Shown: positions 47,678 to 59,092, counted from the stretch's first letter. The stretch is 64,000 nucleotides of DNA from Desulfitobacterium dichloroeliminans LMG P-21439 (GCF_000243135.2 NC_019903.1:410001-474000), one strand, 5' to 3'. Program-made: numbers and translations. The notes: a model not told the origin generated them from the sequence alone.

Positions 47678-49756
47678 GTGGCAAGGCAAGTACCATTAGA
47701 AAGAACCCGGAATATCGGGATTATGGCCCATATTGACGCGGGCAAAACAACCACGACTGAGCGCATATTGTTCTATACTGGACGTGTGCATAAGATTGGG
47801 GAAGTTCATGATGGCGCAGCAACCATGGACTGGATGGTTCAAGAACAGGAGCGTGGGATTACCATTACTTCTGCGGCGACCACTGCCCATTGGAAAAATC
47901 ATCGCATTAACATCATTGATACACCAGGGCACGTGGACTTCACAGTAGAGGTAGAACGTTCGCTGCGTGTACTCGACGGTGCTGTGGCAGTATTCTGTTC
48001 TGTCGGCGGTGTTGAGCCTCAATCTGAAACGGTTTGGCGCCAAGCGGATAAATACGGAGTACCCCGTATGGCGTATATCAACAAAATGGACCGTATGGGT
48101 GCAGATTTCTTCCGGGGAGTAAAAATGATTGCTGACCGGTTAGGTGCTAACCCAGTTCCGATTCAAATTCCGATTGGTGCAGAGGATAAATTCAAAGGAA
48201 TTATTGATCTCGTAACCATGAAGGCTATGATTTATACGGACGATTTAGGCACCACCAGTGACGTTGCCGATATCCCCGGAGACTTAGTCGACAAAGCCAA
48301 CGAATATCGTGAGATACTCCTTGAAGCAGTTGCTGATACGGATGAAGTGCTCATGATGAAATATCTCGAAGGTGAAGAACTGACAGAACAAGAGGTTCGG
48401 ACTGGAATCCGTAAAGGAACCCTCGGATTAAAGTTCATCCCTGTGGTCTGTGGGTCTTCATTCAAGAACAAAGGGGTACAACCGCTGCTTGATGCGGTTG
48501 TAGACTACATGCCATCCCCTCTTGATGTGCCTGCTATTAAAGGGGTACATCCAGAGACCGGCGAGCCTGATGAGCGTCACTCCAATGATGCGGAACCATT
48601 CTCAGCCTTGGCCTTTAAGATTATGGCTGACCCTTACGTGGGCAAATTGGCATTTTTCCGGGTATACTCGGGAGTCCTGGGTTCAGGATCCTATGTTTAT
48701 AATTCAACCAAGGGTAAGAGAGAGAGAATCGGTCGGATTCTCCAAATGCATGCGAATCATCGGGAAGAAATTGCCGAGGTTTATGCGGGAGATATTGCGG
48801 CAGCAGTCGGCTTAAAAGATACCAGCACAGGGGATACCCTCTGTGATGATAAATCTCCGATTATTCTTGAATCTATGACTTTCCCTGATCCTGTTATCAA
48901 CGTGGCTATTGAGCCTAAGACGAAACAAGACCAGGAGAAGATGGGTACAGCTCTAGCTCGTTTGGCTGAAGAGGATCCTACCTTCAGAATGCATACCGAC
49001 CAAGATAGCGGACAAACGATCATCGAAGGAATGGGTGAGCTTCACCTTGAGATCATCGTGGATCGTTTGCAACGTGAATTCAAAGTCGAGTGCAATGTGG
49101 GACGTCCTCAAGTTGCTTATAAAGAAACGATTCGTCGTGCTGTTAAAGCCGAAGGTAAATTCGTACGTCAATCCGGTGGACGTGGACAATACGGACACTG
49201 CTGGGTTGAGTTCGAACCTATGGAGCAAGGCACAGGTTTCGAATTCGTTAATAAGATTGTGGGTGGCGTAATTCCGAAGGAATACATTGCCCCAATCGGA
49301 CAAGGGATCGAAGAAGCTCTGCAGAACGGTATCCAAGCGGGCTACCCTGTTATGGATATCCGAGCTACAGTCTATGACGGTTCCTACCATGATGTCGACT
49401 CCTCCGAAATGGCGTTTAAGATTGCTGGATCCATGGCCTTCAAAGCTGGAGCAGCCAAAGCAGATCCTGCAATTATCGAACCAGTCATGAAGGTTGAAGT
49501 CACGGTGCCTGAAGAGTATATGGGTGATGTCATCGGCGATATTAACTCTCGCCGCGGACGGATTGAAGGAATGGAAGCTACAGGAAACGCTCAAATCGTG
49601 CGTGGATTCGTCCCGCTTTCAGAGATGTTTGGCTATGCCACCGACCTTCGCTCCAAGACTCAAGGCCGTGGAGTTTACGTCATGATGTTCGACCACTACG
49701 AAGAAGTGCCCAAGAATATCGCAGAAGGCATTGTTGCTAAACGCGCTGGCGCTTAA
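47678..49756 (+). CDS. fusA: Elongation factor G
   Basis: 692 residues, a translocation GTPase. P-loop [15 protein letters not shown], switch [19 protein letters not shown] and NKMDRMG are present, followed by domains II-V. GTG 47678 follows AAAGGGGG. Third gene of the str operon. Confidence 0.98.
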   Translation: MARQVPLERTRNIGIMAHIDAGKTTTTERILFYTGRVHKIGEVHDGAATMDWMVQEQERGITITSAATTAHWKNHRINIIDTPGHVDFTVEVERSLRVLDGAVAVFCSVGGVEPQSETVWRQADKYGVPRMAYINKMDRMGADFFRGVKMIADRLGANPVPIQIPIGAEDKFKGIIDLVTMKAMIYTDDLGTTSDVADIPGDLVDKANEYREILLEAVADTDEVLMMKYLEGEELTEQEVRTGIRKGTLGLKFIPVVCGSSFKNKGVQPLLDAVVDYMPSPLDVPAIKGVHPETGEPDERHSNDAEPFSALAFKIMADPYVGKLAFFRVYSGVLGSGSYVYNSTKGKRERIGRILQMHANHREEIAEVYAGDIAAAVGLKDTSTGDTLCDDKSPIILESMTFPDPVINVAIEPKTKQDQEKMGTALARLAEEDPTFRMHTDQDSGQTIIEGMGELHLEIIVDRLQREFKVECNVGRPQVAYKETIRRAVKAEGKFVRQSGGRGQYGHCWVEFEPMEQGTGFEFVNKIVGGVIPKEYIAPIGQGIEEALQNGIQAGYPVMDIRATVYDGSYHDVDSSEMAFKIAGSMAFKAGAAKADPAIIEPVMKVEVTVPEEYMGDVIGDINSRRGRIEGMEATGNAQIVRGFVPLSEMFGYATDLRSKTQGRGVYVMMFDHYEEVPKNIAEGIVAKRAGA

Positions 49757-49792
49757 TCGAAATTCGGGATTCGAAAGACGATTGTTCGAGAT

Positions 49793-49839
49793 GCGAGGTT
49801 CAAGTGCTTCGGTTTTTAACTGAAGATGGAGAGCCTCGC
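49793..49839 (+). other. Two-tier hairpin between fusA and tuf
   Basis: GCGAGG (49793-49798) pairs with CCTCGC (49834-49839) around an inner CTTCGGT-ttttt-ACTGAAG (49807-49825). No T-run follows, so it is more likely a processing or stability element than a terminator. Confidence 0.6.
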
Positions 49840-49884
49840 CCAAATAAAAAAGTATTCTATTATTAGAAGGAGTGAAAATTCAAA

Positions 49885-51087
49885 ATGGCAAAGCAAAAAT
49901 ACGAACGTAATAAACCCCACGTTAACGTTGGAACCATCGGTCACGTTGACCATGGTAAAACCACCACTACCGCCGCAATCACCTCTGTTCTTTCCAAAGC
50001 TGGCGGCGCAGTTGCTCAAGCCTTCGATCAAATCGACAAGGCTCCTGAAGAAAGAGAACGTGGTATCACCATCTCTACTTCTCACGTTGAGTATGAAACT
50101 GCTAATCGTCACTATGCACACGTTGACTGCCCAGGCCACGCCGACTATGTTAAAAACATGATCACTGGTGCTGCGCAAATGGACGGAGCTATCCTCGTAG
50201 TGTCTGCTGCTGATGGCCCTATGCCACAAACTCGTGAGCACATCCTGCTTGCTCGTCAAGTAGGTGTTCCTTATATCGTTGTATGGCTTAATAAAGCTGA
50301 CATGGTTGATGATCCGGAACTTATGGAACTCGTTGAAATGGAAATTCGTGAACTCCTTAGTGAGTATGAATTCCCTGGCGACGATATCCCCATCGTTCCT
50401 GGTTCAGGCCTCAAAGCTCTCCAATGCGGTTGCGGACAACGCGATTGCGAATGGTGTGGTAAGATCTGGAACCTCATGGATGCTGTTGATTCCTATATTC
50501 CTAATCCAGAACGTGCTACTGACAAGCCTTTCCTCATGCCCGTAGAGGACGTGTTCACGATTACCGGTCGTGGAACGGTTGCTACTGGTCGTGTAGAGCG
50601 CGGAGTTATTAAAGTCGGTGACGAAGTTGAAATCGTTGGTTTGACTGAAGCTCCTCGTAAGAGCGTTTGTACTGGTGTTGAAATGTTCCGTAAGCTTCTT
50701 GACCAAGCTCAAGCTGGGGACAACATAGGAGCTCTTCTTCGTGGTGTGGATCGTAAAGATATCGAACGCGGTCAAGTACTTGCTAAACCCGGTTCTATCA
50801 AACCTCACACCAAATTTACTGGCGAGGTATTCATCCTCAGTAAAGAAGAAGGTGGACGTCATACTCCATTCTTCAACAACTATCGCCCACAATTCTATTT
50901 TCGTACAACCGACGTTACCGGCGTTGTAACCCTTCCTGAAGGAACTGAAATGGTTATGCCTGGTGACCGTGTGACTATCTCTTGCGAACTGATCACTCCC
51001 ATCGCTATGGAAGAAGGACTTCGCTTCGCTATCCGCGAAGGTGGACGTACCGTTGGTGCTGGAGTTGTAGTAAGCATCGTCGAATAG
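49885..51087 (+). CDS. tuf: Elongation factor Tu
   Basis: A 400-residue GTPase delivering aminoacyl-tRNA. P-loop [24 protein letters not shown] and NKAD are normal. Between the G5 loop and the final G-domain helix, the usual acidic stretch is replaced by [15 protein letters not shown], giving Cys181, Cys183, Cys188 and Cys191, a cluster fit for zinc or redox use. The G5 motif reads SGL instead of SAL. ATG 49885 follows AAGGAG. Last gene of the str operon. Confidence 0.98.
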   Translation: MAKQKYERNKPHVNVGTIGHVDHGKTTTTAAITSVLSKAGGAVAQAFDQIDKAPEERERGITISTSHVEYETANRHYAHVDCPGHADYVKNMITGAAQMDGAILVVSAADGPMPQTREHILLARQVGVPYIVVWLNKADMVDDPELMELVEMEIRELLSEYEFPGDDIPIVPGSGLKALQCGCGQRDCEWCGKIWNLMDAVDSYIPNPERATDKPFLMPVEDVFTITGRGTVATGRVERGVIKVGDEVEIVGLTEAPRKSVCTGVEMFRKLLDQAQAGDNIGALLRGVDRKDIERGQVLAKPGSIKPHTKFTGEVFILSKEEGGRHTPFFNNYRPQFYFRTTDVTGVVTLPEGTEMVMPGDRVTISCELITPIAMEEGLRFAIREGGRTVGAGVVVSIVE

Positions 51088-51136
51088 TTATAATTCGTTA
51101 GTTAGTGCAGGCATAGACTTTAAGTCTAGTGATAAG

Positions 51137-51162
51137 GGATGCCACAGTTGACTGTGGCATCC
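51137..51162 (+). other. Hairpin after tuf, possible attenuator
   Basis: GGATGCCACAGT-tg-ACTGTGGCATCC is a 12-bp perfect stem with no T-run. A second partner TGTGTCATCC (51184-51193) followed by TTCTTTCTG could pair with the first arm (one mismatch) to make an alternative, T-rich-ended structure. Role inferred. Confidence 0.55.
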
Positions 51163-51319
51163 TGACTCATGTCTGAACAAGTTGTGTCATCCTTCTTTCT
51201 GTTTGGTATGACATAACTCACTGATCTTGAAGGTTGCCGTTGAGAGGTACTCCGCTGATCATCGGGGAATTTCAAGACCCAATACCCGTGCAACGGGACA
51301 AAATTTAGGAGGTTTTTAT

Positions 51320-51628
51320 ATGAGTAGTCAAAAAATTCGTATCCGTCTTAAAGCGTTCGATCATAAGATTCTAGATCAATCCGCTGAGAAGATTGTTGAA
51401 ACGGCCAAGAGAACTGGCGCCCGTGTCAGTGGACCTATTCCCCTTCCCACTGATAAAAGCATTTATACCATTCTTCGTTCTCCCCACGTCAATAAGGATT
51501 CTCGTGAACAGTTTGAAATGCGGACTCATAAACGTCTGATCGATATTCTCGAGCCTACTTCTAAGACTGTTGATGCTTTAATGCGTCTTGATCTGCCTGC
51601 GGGCGTTGATATCGAGATTAAAACCTGA
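51320..51628 (+). CDS. rpsJ: 30S ribosomal protein S10
   Basis: 102 residues beginning [23 protein letters not shown] 51320 follows TTAGGAGG; the longer frame from 51227 has no ribosome site. It is also the NusE antitermination factor. It stands apart from rplC by 274 bp with a promoter between. Confidence 0.97.
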   Translation: MSSQKIRIRLKAFDHKILDQSAEKIVETAKRTGARVSGPIPLPTDKSIYTILRSPHVNKDSREQFEMRTHKRLIDILEPTSKTVDALMRLDLPAGVDIEIKT

Positions 51629-51746
51629 TTATAATCGAAACAATCATGTTTGTCATAAGCTCTTCATAAGAAACGCTGGTTAAGTAGGATGTATTTGAAA
51701 GTTTAAAGATTCAGACATCCAAAAAAACTAGCGTTCGTTTAGAGTT

Positions 51747-51840
51747 TATGGTATAATACTTTTTGTTTGTAGCGCGAAACACCCGGCGGTGTGGACCGGA
51801 AATCCGGGGGTTCAAGCTTCAAAATAAACAATCTAAATTT
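51747..51840 (+). promoter_or_regulatory. Extended -10 promoter and structured leader before rplC
   Basis: TGG-TATAAT (51749-51757) is an extended -10 element with no good -35. The leader then has ACACC-cggc-GGTGT (51779-51792) and CCGG-aaat-CCGG (51796-51807). This suggests a second S10-operon start after rpsJ, possibly autoregulated by a ribosomal protein. The regulator is unknown. Confidence 0.55.
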
Positions 51841-51902
51841 GGGACACTCTCGTGCTCCGGCTTAGGGCTGGCGCACTTCAAAGTGTTCAGGAGGTGGCAA
51901 TC

Positions 51903-52532
51903 GTGTCGAAAGGAATTTTGGGTAAAAAAGTTGGAATGACCCAGGTATTTGAGGAAGATGGACATCTGATTCCTGTAACTGTGGTCGAAGCAGGTCCTTG
52001 CTTTGTCGTCCAAAAGAAAACCGTTGCAACAGATGGTTACAACGCAATTCAAGTTGGATTTGGCGCTTTGCGGGAAAGACTCGCAAACAAGCCGAAAAAA
52101 GGACATGTTGCAAAGGCTTCTGTGAAGCCAATGCGCTGGATTCGTGAGTTCCGTGTGGACAATGTGGATGCTTACGAAATCGGTCAAGAAATCACAGCAG
52201 ATGTGTTTGCTGCAGGAGATGCAGTAGATGTCGTCGGAATCTCAAAAGGTAAAGGCTTCGCAGGGATGATCAAACGTCACGGCGCAAGTCGCGGACCCAT
52301 GAAGCATGGTTCTAAGTATCATCGCCGCACTGGTTCCCTCGGCGCGAAAGGCCCGGCTCGTGTATTTAAGGGCCGCAACCTGCCAGGACGTATGGGCGGA
52401 GAACGGGTTACTGTTCAAAACCTGAAGATCGTTCGGGTGGATGCGGATAAGAATATGATTCTTGTTAAAGGTGCTGTACCCGGTGCTAAAAAATCATTGC
52501 TTATTCTGAAGCCTTCTGTTAAGGCGAAGTAA
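51903..52532 (+). CDS. rplC: 50S ribosomal protein L3
   Basis: 209 residues. It starts [20 protein letters not shown] and has the [20 protein letters not shown] loop that reaches the peptidyl transferase centre. GTG 51903 follows AGGAGGTG; the in-frame 51852 start is upstream of that site. Confidence 0.97.
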   Translation: MSKGILGKKVGMTQVFEEDGHLIPVTVVEAGPCFVVQKKTVATDGYNAIQVGFGALRERLANKPKKGHVAKASVKPMRWIREFRVDNVDAYEIGQEITADVFAAGDAVDVVGISKGKGFAGMIKRHGASRGPMKHGSKYHRRTGSLGAKGPARVFKGRNLPGRMGGERVTVQNLKIVRVDADKNMILVKGAVPGAKKSLLILKPSVKAK

Positions 52533-52555
52533 CTTGTAAGAAAGGAGGAATAGCA

Positions 52556-53179
52556 ATGCCAAAGGTTCAAGTAGTTAATATGCAAGGTTCTCCTGTTGGA
52601 GAGCTCGAGCTGAATGAATATGTATTTGGGATTGAACCCAATGTCCATGTCCTTCACCAAGCCGTTGTAGGTCAACTAGCTAGTCAAAGACGTGGTACCC
52701 ACTCTACATTACTCCGTGGTGAAGTTCGCGGAGGCGGTCGTAAACCCTGGCGTCAAAAAGGCACAGGTCGCGCCCGTGCCGGTAGCATTCGTTCTCCGCT
52801 ATGGAGAGGTGGTGCAATCCTCTTCGGACCTAAACCACGCAAATATGGTTTTAGCCTTCCTAAGAAGGTACGCCGCTTGGCTTTGCGGTCAGCCCTTTCT
52901 TCCAAGGTTAACGAACAGCAATTGATCGTATTGGAAGATTTGAGCTTGAGCGAAGCAAAGACCCGTGAAATGGTTAAGGTTCTTAAAGCTTTAAATGTTA
53001 GCAAAAAGGCTTTACTTGTCACTGACGAATTTATTGAAGCTATCGATCGTACTGCCCGTAATATCGAAGGGGTCAAGACCACTCCGGTTGAAGGTATGAA
53101 TGTATACGATCTTCTCAATGCCGATGTCATCGTGATGACGAAGGCAGCGGTAATGAAAACGGAGGAGGTGTTAGCGTAA
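52556..53179 (+). CDS. rplD: 50S ribosomal protein L4
   Basis: 207 residues. The exit-tunnel loop is seen in [20 protein letters not shown]. In E. coli L4 represses the S10 operon. Its stop overlaps the rplW start by one base (TAATG). Confidence 0.97.
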   Translation: MPKVQVVNMQGSPVGELELNEYVFGIEPNVHVLHQAVVGQLASQRRGTHSTLLRGEVRGGGRKPWRQKGTGRARAGSIRSPLWRGGAILFGPKPRKYGFSLPKKVRRLALRSALSSKVNEQQLIVLEDLSLSEAKTREMVKVLKALNVSKKALLVTDEFIEAIDRTARNIEGVKTTPVEGMNVYDLLNADVIVMTKAAVMKTEEVLA

Positions 53180-53466
53180 TGCGCGATGCTCGTGATGTAC
53201 TCAAGCGTCCAGTAGTTTCCGAGAAGTCTGTTGGACTTATTGAGGAAAACAAGTACTCCTTCTTGGTGGACAAAGCTGCCAACAAGATTGAGATTAAAGC
53301 AGCTGTGGAAAAGATGTTTAAGGTGAAAGTCCTTGATGTTCGGACACTCAACGTTGATGGTAAAAAGAAACGTGTTGGTAAATATGTAGGTAAAACAGCA
53401 GACCGTAAAAAGGCGATTGTTACGCTTAAAGCTGGAGATCGCATTGAAGGCTTTGCTGGCCTGTAA
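53179..53466 (+). CDS. rplW: 50S ribosomal protein L23
   Basis: 95 residues. It sits at the tunnel exit and docks trigger factor and [14 protein letters not shown] and [20 protein letters not shown] are typical. ATG 53179 overlaps rplD, with GGAGGTG upstream. Confidence 0.97.
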   Translation: MRDARDVLKRPVVSEKSVGLIEENKYSFLVDKAANKIEIKAAVEKMFKVKVLDVRTLNVDGKKKRVGKYVGKTADRKKAIVTLKAGDRIEGFAGL

Positions 53467-53490
53467 GCTTGAAGCAAAGGAGGGAAAACC

Positions 53491-54321
53491 ATGCCATTAA
53501 GAGGATTTAGACCGTATACTCCTGGTCGTCGTCAAATGACGGTATCGACTTTTGAAGAAATTACAAAAACAACACCAGAGCGCTCTTTACTCGCGCCGCT
53601 GACAGTCAAAGCCGGCCGTAATAATCAAGGTAAGATCACTGTTCGTCACCAAGGCGGCGGTCACAAACGTAAATATCGCTTGATCGACTTTAAGCGCATT
53701 AAGGATAACGTGCCAGCTAAAGTAGCAGCTATTGAATATGATCCAAACCGTTCGTCAAATATTGCTCTGCTCCATTACTTGGATGGTCATAAAGCTTATA
53801 TCTTAGCTCCTAATGGCCTAAAAGTTGGTCAAATGATTGTCTCCGGACCGGATTCCGATATTAAAGTTGGAAATGCACTGCCTATCAAGAACATTCCTGT
53901 GGGTACCTTGCTTCATAATATCGAAATGAAGCCTGGCAAAGGAGCTCAACTTGTCCGTTCAGCGGGTGGTTCTGCTCAGCTCATGGCTAAAGAAGGTAGT
54001 TATGCAACCTTGAGACTTCCTTCCGGTGAAATGCGGATGGTTCATATCGACTGCCGAGCTACCATTGGTCAAGTCGGCAATCTTGAACATGAGAACATTA
54101 ACATCGGTAAAGCTGGTCGTACACGCTGGTTAGGAATTCGTCCTACCGTACGTGGTGCCGTAATGAACCCGAATGATCACCCACATGGTGGTGGTGAAGG
54201 ACGGAACCCTATCGGACGGAACCCTGTTACACCTTGGGGTAAACCGGCCCTTGGAGCGAAGACCCGTAAGAAGAAAAATCCTTCTAATCGCTTCATCGTG
54301 AAACGACGCGGCAAGAAGTAA
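53491..54321 (+). CDS. rplB: 50S ribosomal protein L2
   Basis: 276 residues. The C-terminal [14 protein letters not shown] motif holds the histidine near the catalytic centre. AAAGGAGGG precedes ATG 53491. Confidence 0.98.
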   Translation: MPLRGFRPYTPGRRQMTVSTFEEITKTTPERSLLAPLTVKAGRNNQGKITVRHQGGGHKRKYRLIDFKRIKDNVPAKVAAIEYDPNRSSNIALLHYLDGHKAYILAPNGLKVGQMIVSGPDSDIKVGNALPIKNIPVGTLLHNIEMKPGKGAQLVRSAGGSAQLMAKEGSYATLRLPSGEMRMVHIDCRATIGQVGNLEHENINIGKAGRTRWLGIRPTVRGAVMNPNDHPHGGGEGRNPIGRNPVTPWGKPALGAKTRKKKNPSNRFIVKRRGKK

Positions 54322-54340
54322 TCGAAAGGAGGCCAATTAA

Positions 54341-54622
54341 ATGAGTCGATCTCTGAAAAAAGGGCCTTATGTAGAAGGACGCTTGTTCGCACGTGTGGAA
54401 GGAATGAATGCCTCCGGTGAGAAGCGGGTCCTGAAAACATGGTCCAGAAGTTCAACAATATTTCCGCAAATGGTTGGACATACCATCGCGGTTCATGATG
54501 GACGGAAACATGTTCCCGTCTATATTACGGAAGACATGGTAGGACATAAACTCGGTGAGTTTGCTCCTACACGCACCTACAAAGGGCATGCTGGTAGTGA
54601 AAAATCCAGCGGCCTACGCTAA
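54341..54622 (+). CDS. rpsS: 30S ribosomal protein S19
   Basis: 93 residues. [14 protein letters not shown] and the [11 protein letters not shown] tail are typical. It follows rplB by 19 bp with AAAGGAGG. Confidence 0.97.
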   Translation: MSRSLKKGPYVEGRLFARVEGMNASGEKRVLKTWSRSSTIFPQMVGHTIAVHDGRKHVPVYITEDMVGHKLGEFAPTRTYKGHAGSEKSSGLR

Positions 54623-54639
54623 AAGGAGGAGTTGAAAAA

Positions 54640-54984
54640 ATGCAACAAGCCAAAGCGATCGCAAGATACGTACGGATCTCTCCTCGTAAGGTGCGCCAAG
54701 TAGTCGATCTTATTCGCGGTAAGGCCGTTAAAGATGCTCTCGCGATTCTTCAATTCACCCCCAAGGGTTCTACAGAGTCTGTAACCAAAGTTCTGAAATC
54801 TGCAGTTGCTAACGCAGAACATAACTACGAAATGGATACAGATGCTCTATATGTCAAAGAAATCTATGTGGATGAAGGACCGACCTTGAAGCGCATTAAA
54901 CCTCGGGCTATGGGACGTGCTGATCAGATTCATAAGCGGTCCAGTCACATCACCGTAGTTGTTGGAGAAAAGAAGGAGGGTTAA
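54640..54984 (+). CDS. rplV: 50S ribosomal protein L22
   Basis: 114 residues. The tunnel hairpin region [18 protein letters not shown], a site of macrolide resistance changes in other species, looks ordinary. AAAGGAGGAG precedes ATG 54640. Confidence 0.97.
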   Translation: MQQAKAIARYVRISPRKVRQVVDLIRGKAVKDALAILQFTPKGSTESVTKVLKSAVANAEHNYEMDTDALYVKEIYVDEGPTLKRIKPRAMGRADQIHKRSSHITVVVGEKKEG

Positions 54985-54987
54985 AAC

Positions 54988-55647
54988 GTGGGTCAAAAGG
55001 TAAATCCTAAAGGTCTCCGAGTTGGAGTCATTCTTGACTGGGAAGGCCGTTGGTTTGCAGATAAAAACTACTCGGAACTCCTTCATGAAGATTTGAAGGT
55101 CCGTAAATTTGTGAAGAACAAATTACACCAAGCAGGTGTCCCTAAAGTGGAGATTGAACGGGCTGCTAACCGTGTAAAGGTTTCGATTCATGCGGCTAAG
55201 CCGGGAATCGTAATCGGTCGTGGTGGTACCGAAGTAGAAAATCTCCGCAAACAATTAGAAGCTATGACCGGAAAGCAAGTAGCTGTCAACATCGTTGAAG
55301 TGAAAAAGCCTGAACAAGATGCCCAACTCGTTGCTGAGAGTATTGCTCAACAGCTGGAAAAACGGGTATCCTTCCGTCGAGCTATGAAACAAACTGTTCA
55401 GCGTTCTATGCGTCAAGGTGCTCAAGGAATCAAGATTTCCTGTGGCGGACGTTTAGGCGGCGCTGAAATTGCACGGACCGAATGGTATAGCGAAGGGAAA
55501 GTTCCCCTCCATACTCTTCGTGCTGACATTGACTATGGATTTGCTGAAGCAAATACCACCTATGGAAAGATTGGCGTAAAAGTTTGGATATATAAAGGAG
55601 AGGTTCTTCCCGCCAAGAAGGTCGCTCAGGTGGAAGGAGGAAAATAA
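54988..55647 (+). CDS. rpsC: 30S ribosomal protein S3
   Basis: 219 residues with a KH domain ([20 protein letters not shown]) at the mRNA entry. GTG 54988 follows AAGGAGGG, 3 bp after rplV. Confidence 0.97.
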   Translation: MGQKVNPKGLRVGVILDWEGRWFADKNYSELLHEDLKVRKFVKNKLHQAGVPKVEIERAANRVKVSIHAAKPGIVIGRGGTEVENLRKQLEAMTGKQVAVNIVEVKKPEQDAQLVAESIAQQLEKRVSFRRAMKQTVQRSMRQGAQGIKISCGGRLGGAEIARTEWYSEGKVPLHTLRADIDYGFAEANTTYGKIGVKVWIYKGEVLPAKKVAQVEGGK

Positions 55648-56085
55648 ATGCTAGTCCCAACACGAGTAAAGCACCGGAAACAACACCGTGGCCGGATGCA
55701 TGGAAAAGCAACTCGCGGTAACACAATTACCTTTGGCGAGTTTGGATTAGTGGCTTTGGAGCCATCATGGATTACAAATCGCCAAATTGAAGCTGCCCGT
55801 ATTGCAATGACACGTTACATTAAACGTGGCGGTAAGGTTTGGATTAAGATTTTCCCGGATAAGCCGATTACGGCGAAACCTGCTGAAACCCGTATGGGTA
55901 GCGGTAAAGGTTCCCCGGAATACTGGGTTGCCGTTGTTAAACCCGGTCGCGTGATGTTTGAATTGGCTGGTGTGCCTGAAGATATTGCTAAAGAAGCACT
56001 TCGACTCGCTATGCATAAGCTTCCGATTCGTTGTAAGATTGTTCGTCGCGAAGAAGTAGAAGGAGGTGACGCAAATGAAAACTAA
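55648..56085 (+). CDS. rplP: 50S ribosomal protein L16
   Basis: 145 residues beginning [19 protein letters not shown]. Its ATG directly abuts the rpsC stop (TAAATG), with GGAGGA inside rpsC. It contacts the A-site tRNA. Confidence 0.97.
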   Translation: MLVPTRVKHRKQHRGRMHGKATRGNTITFGEFGLVALEPSWITNRQIEAARIAMTRYIKRGGKVWIKIFPDKPITAKPAETRMGSGKGSPEYWVAVVKPGRVMFELAGVPEDIAKEALRLAMHKLPIRCKIVRREEVEGGDANEN

Positions 56086-56278
56086 GAATTTCCGTGATAT
56101 GACCGATGAAGAACTCCTTAAGGAGATTGATGGCTTCAAAACGGAACTGTTCAATTTGCGTTTCCAACTGGCTACCGGACAACTGGACAATCCTTCCAGA
56201 ATCCGGGAAGTTAGGAAAGGGATTGCCCGCGGCAAGACCATTCTCCGTGAGCGCGAATTAAAAATTAACCGTGCTTAA
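56075..56278 (+). CDS. rpmC: 50S ribosomal protein L29
   Basis: 67 residues beginning [23 protein letters not shown] 56075, 6 nt after AGGAGGTG, overlaps rplP by 11 bp; an upstream GTG in frame lies inside the ribosome site. Confidence 0.96.
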   Translation: MKTKNFRDMTDEELLKEIDGFKTELFNLRFQLATGQLDNPSRIREVRKGIARGKTILRERELKINRA

Positions 56279-56301
56279 GGTTGGAAAGGAGACTTTTTAA
56301 C

Positions 56302-56562
56302 ATGGAAAGAGCCCAACGTAAAGTTAGAACCGGTAAAGTTGTCAGCGATAAGATGGAAAAAACAGTCGTAGTTGCTGTCGAAATGAAAGTTCGCCATCCG
56401 CTGTACCATAGAACGATTACTCAAACCAAGAAATTTAAAGCTCATGATGAAAATAACGAAGCCAAGACTGGCGATACCGTTGTCATCATGGAGACTCGCC
56501 CTCTTAGTAAGGACAAACGCTGGCGTGTAATTGAAATTACACAAAGAGCCATCGCTCTCTAA
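56302..56562 (+). CDS. rpsQ: 30S ribosomal protein S17
   Basis: 86 residues beginning [23 protein letters not shown] 56302 follows AAAGGAG; TTG 56281 in frame would precede it. Confidence 0.96.
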   Translation: MERAQRKVRTGKVVSDKMEKTVVVAVEMKVRHPLYHRTITQTKKFKAHDENNEAKTGDTVVIMETRPLSKDKRWRVIEITQRAIAL

Positions 56563-56596
56563 GAACTGACTTTTAATTCGGAAGGAGGGTCAACAG

Positions 56597-56965
56597 ATGA
56601 TCCAAGTTCAAACTCGCCTCAGAGTTGGAGACAATTCAGGAGCTAAAGAACTGATGTGCATCAAGGTGCTCGGTGGCTCAATGCGCCGTTATGCATCAAT
56701 TGGAGATATTATTGTTGCTTCAGTTAAAGAAGCAACACCAGGCGGCGTTGTCAAAAAGGGAGATGTCGTCAAAGCAGTTGTGGTTCGCACAAAAAAAGAG
56801 ATCAAACGCAAAGACGGCAGCTATATCCGTTTCAGTGAAAACGCTGCAGTAGTTATTAAGGATGATAGAAGCCCGCGGGGAACTCGTATTTTCGGACCCG
56901 TAGCCCGGGAATTGCGCGATAAAGATTTCATGAAAATCATTTCTCTCGCACCGGAAGTAATCTAA
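56597..56965 (+). CDS. rplN: 50S ribosomal protein L14
   Basis: 122 residues, exact family length. It starts [30 protein letters not shown] precedes ATG 56597. Confidence 0.97.
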   Translation: MIQVQTRLRVGDNSGAKELMCIKVLGGSMRRYASIGDIIVASVKEATPGGVVKKGDVVKAVVVRTKKEIKRKDGSYIRFSENAAVVIKDDRSPRGTRIFGPVARELRDKDFMKIISLAPEVI

Positions 56966-56992
56966 GACCCCATACCAGTGGAGGTGAATGAA

Positions 56993-57331
56993 GTGGCTGC
57001 TGTAAAGCAAAAGATACACGTTAAAAAAGGCGATATGGTTATGGTGATCACTGGAAAAGATGCCGGATCTAAAGGCAAAGTCTTGGAAGTTTTACCGAAA
57101 AAGGGTCGCGTGGTCGTTGAGAAGGTTAATATCGTAAAGCGCCACACCAAACCCACTCAAAGCATGCCTCAAGGTGGAATCTTTGAGAAAGAAGCACCGA
57201 TCGCCAGCTCAAATGTCATGCTGTACTGCACCGAGTGCAATAGCGTAACTCGGGTCAGCGTGAAGGAAACTGAGGCTGGAAAAGTCCGCGTTTGTAAAAA
57301 ATGCGGCGTGAACCTGCCCGATAAAAAGTAA
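56993..57331 (+). CDS. rplX: 50S ribosomal protein L24
   Basis: 112 residues. KOW motif KKGDMVMVITGKDAGSKGKV; CTEC and CKKC make a C-terminal zinc ribbon. GTG 56993 is 6 nt after GGAGGTG; GTG 56978 lies before it. Confidence 0.95.
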   Translation: MAAVKQKIHVKKGDMVMVITGKDAGSKGKVLEVLPKKGRVVVEKVNIVKRHTKPTQSMPQGGIFEKEAPIASSNVMLYCTECNSVTRVSVKETEAGKVRVCKKCGVNLPDKK

Positions 57332-57352
57332 TCGAGAAGGGAGGGACCTTAG

Positions 57353-57892
57353 TTGGCTCGTCTAAAAGATAAGTTCACCAGTGAAATAGCTCCTGCTTTA
57401 CAGCAGAAGTTCAACTATAAGAATGTGATGGAAATTCCCAAACTCGAAAAAGTAGTTATCAATGTGGGCGTGGGTGAAGCCATCCAAAACTCTAAAGCAA
57501 TCGACGCTGCCGTCGGCGATTTGATGAAGATCACCGGACAAAAGCCTGTTGTAACCAAGGCGAAAAAGTCCATCGCTGCTTTCAAACTTCGTGAAGGAAT
57601 GCCGATCGGAACGAAAGTAACTTTACGCGGCGATCGTATGTATGAGTTTGTTGATCGTTTAATGAATGTTGCGTTACCTCGTGTTCGTGACTTCCATGGT
57701 GTATCCGATAAAGCATTTGATGGACGCGGTAACTATACTCTCGGAGTTAAAGAGCAGCTTATCTTCCCGGAAATCGAGTATGATAAGATCGATAAGCTCC
57801 GTGGTATGGATATCATTTTCGTCACAACGGCGGGAACCGATGAGGAAGCTCGTGAATTACTCGGAATGCTCGGAATGCCATTCCGTAAGTAG
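57353..57892 (+). CDS. rplE: 50S ribosomal protein L5
   Basis: 179 residues. [20 protein letters not shown] is the family signature. It binds 5S rRNA. TTG 57353 follows GGGAGGG. Confidence 0.97.
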   Translation: MARLKDKFTSEIAPALQQKFNYKNVMEIPKLEKVVINVGVGEAIQNSKAIDAAVGDLMKITGQKPVVTKAKKSIAAFKLREGMPIGTKVTLRGDRMYEFVDRLMNVALPRVRDFHGVSDKAFDGRGNYTLGVKEQLIFPEIEYDKIDKLRGMDIIFVTTAGTDEEARELLGMLGMPFRK

Positions 57893-57912
57893 AAAAAGGA
57901 GGGTCCTAGAGC

Positions 57913-58098
57913 GTGGCTAAAAAGTCAATGATCGTGCGCAATGAGCGTGAACAAAAATATACAGTTCGCTACCATAACCGTTGCAAACTCTGTGGCCGTC
58001 CCCACGCATATCTCCGCAAGTTCGGAATATGCAGGATTTGCTTCAGGGAATTAGCTTACAAAGGCGAACTTCCTGGCGTGAAGAAGGCCAGTTGGTAA
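57913..58098 (+). CDS. rpsN: 30S ribosomal protein S14 type Z
   Basis: 61 residues. Zinc pairs CKLC and CRIC ([20 protein letters not shown]) define the zinc-dependent short form. GTG 57913 follows AAGGAGGG. Confidence 0.97.
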   Translation: MAKKSMIVRNEREQKYTVRYHNRCKLCGRPHAYLRKFGICRICFRELAYKGELPGVKKASW

Positions 58099-58123
58099 GG
58101 CGTAAGGAAGGGGGAAGACTCTA

Positions 58124-58522
58124 GTGGCAATGTCAGATCCAATTGCAGATTTCTTGACCCGCATTAGAAATGCAGGTACGGTTTATCATGATAAAGTTGA
58201 AGTTCCTGCTTCCAATGTCAAGAAAGCGATTGCTGAAATCCTAAAAGAAGAGGGTTTCATCAAAGATTTTGAATACATTTCCGATAATAAGCAGGGAGTA
58301 ATCCGTTGTTATCTGAAATACGGCCAGAATCGTGAGCGCGTGATCACCGGATTGAAACGGATCAGCCGTCCCGGACTGCGCGTATATGCTAAAAAAGATG
58401 AGGTACCGAAGGTCTTAGGTGGCCTGGGTGTGGCTATTATCTCCACATCCAAAGGTCTAATGACCGATAAACGGGCTCGTCAAGAAGGCCTTGGCGGAGA
58501 AGTGCTCTGCTACATTTGGTAA
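58124..58522 (+). CDS. rpsH: 30S ribosomal protein S8
   Basis: 132 residues. [15 protein letters not shown] opens the protein and [20 protein letters not shown] closes it. GTG 58124 (AAGGGGG upstream) or ATG 58130 is the start. S8 represses the spc operon in E. coli. Confidence 0.97.
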   Translation: MAMSDPIADFLTRIRNAGTVYHDKVEVPASNVKKAIAEILKEEGFIKDFEYISDNKQGVIRCYLKYGQNRERVITGLKRISRPGLRVYAKKDEVPKVLGGLGVAIISTSKGLMTDKRARQEGLGGEVLCYIW

Positions 58523-58546
58523 TCACATACTACGGAGGTGCAGAGA

Positions 58547-59092
58547 ATGTCTAGAATTGGCAAGCGGCCCATTGGTATTCCTGGTGGCGTCGACGTCAAA
58601 ATAGAAGGCAGTGTTGTCACCGTTAAAGGACCTAAGGGAACTTTAACAAAAGAAATGCATTCGCATATCAACATTGCTCTAGAAGATCAACAAATCGTCG
58701 TGACTCGTCCTGACGATGAGCCACTCAGCCGCTCCCTGCATGGTTTAACCCGTACTCTGATCGCTAATATGGTTGAAGGAGTTACGAATGGTTTTTCCAA
58801 GAGCTTGGACATGGTTGGAGTTGGCTACCGTGCTGCGAAGCAAGGTAATAAATTAGTTCTTTCAGTCGGTAAATCTCATCCGGTTGAGCTGATTCCTTTT
58901 GATGGAATCGACTTCGAAGTTCCTGCCCAAAACAAAATTATTGTTAAGGGTATGGATAAAGAGCTTGTCGGTGATTTTGCCGCTGAGATTCGTAAAGAAC
59001 GTCCTCCCGAGCCTTACAAAGGTAAAGGAATCAAGTATTCTGACGAAATCGTCCGTCGTAAAGCTGGTAAAGCTGGCGCTAAAAAGAAATAA
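58547..59092 (+). CDS. rplF: 50S ribosomal protein L6
   Basis: 181 residues beginning [20 protein letters not shown], with the [16 protein letters not shown] signature. ATG 58547 follows CGGAGGTG. Confidence 0.97.
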   Translation: MSRIGKRPIGIPGGVDVKIEGSVVTVKGPKGTLTKEMHSHINIALEDQQIVVTRPDDEPLSRSLHGLTRTLIANMVEGVTNGFSKSLDMVGVGYRAAKQGNKLVLSVGKSHPVELIPFDGIDFEVPAQNKIIVKGMDKELVGDFAAEIRKERPPEPYKGKGIKYSDEIVRRKAGKAGAKKK

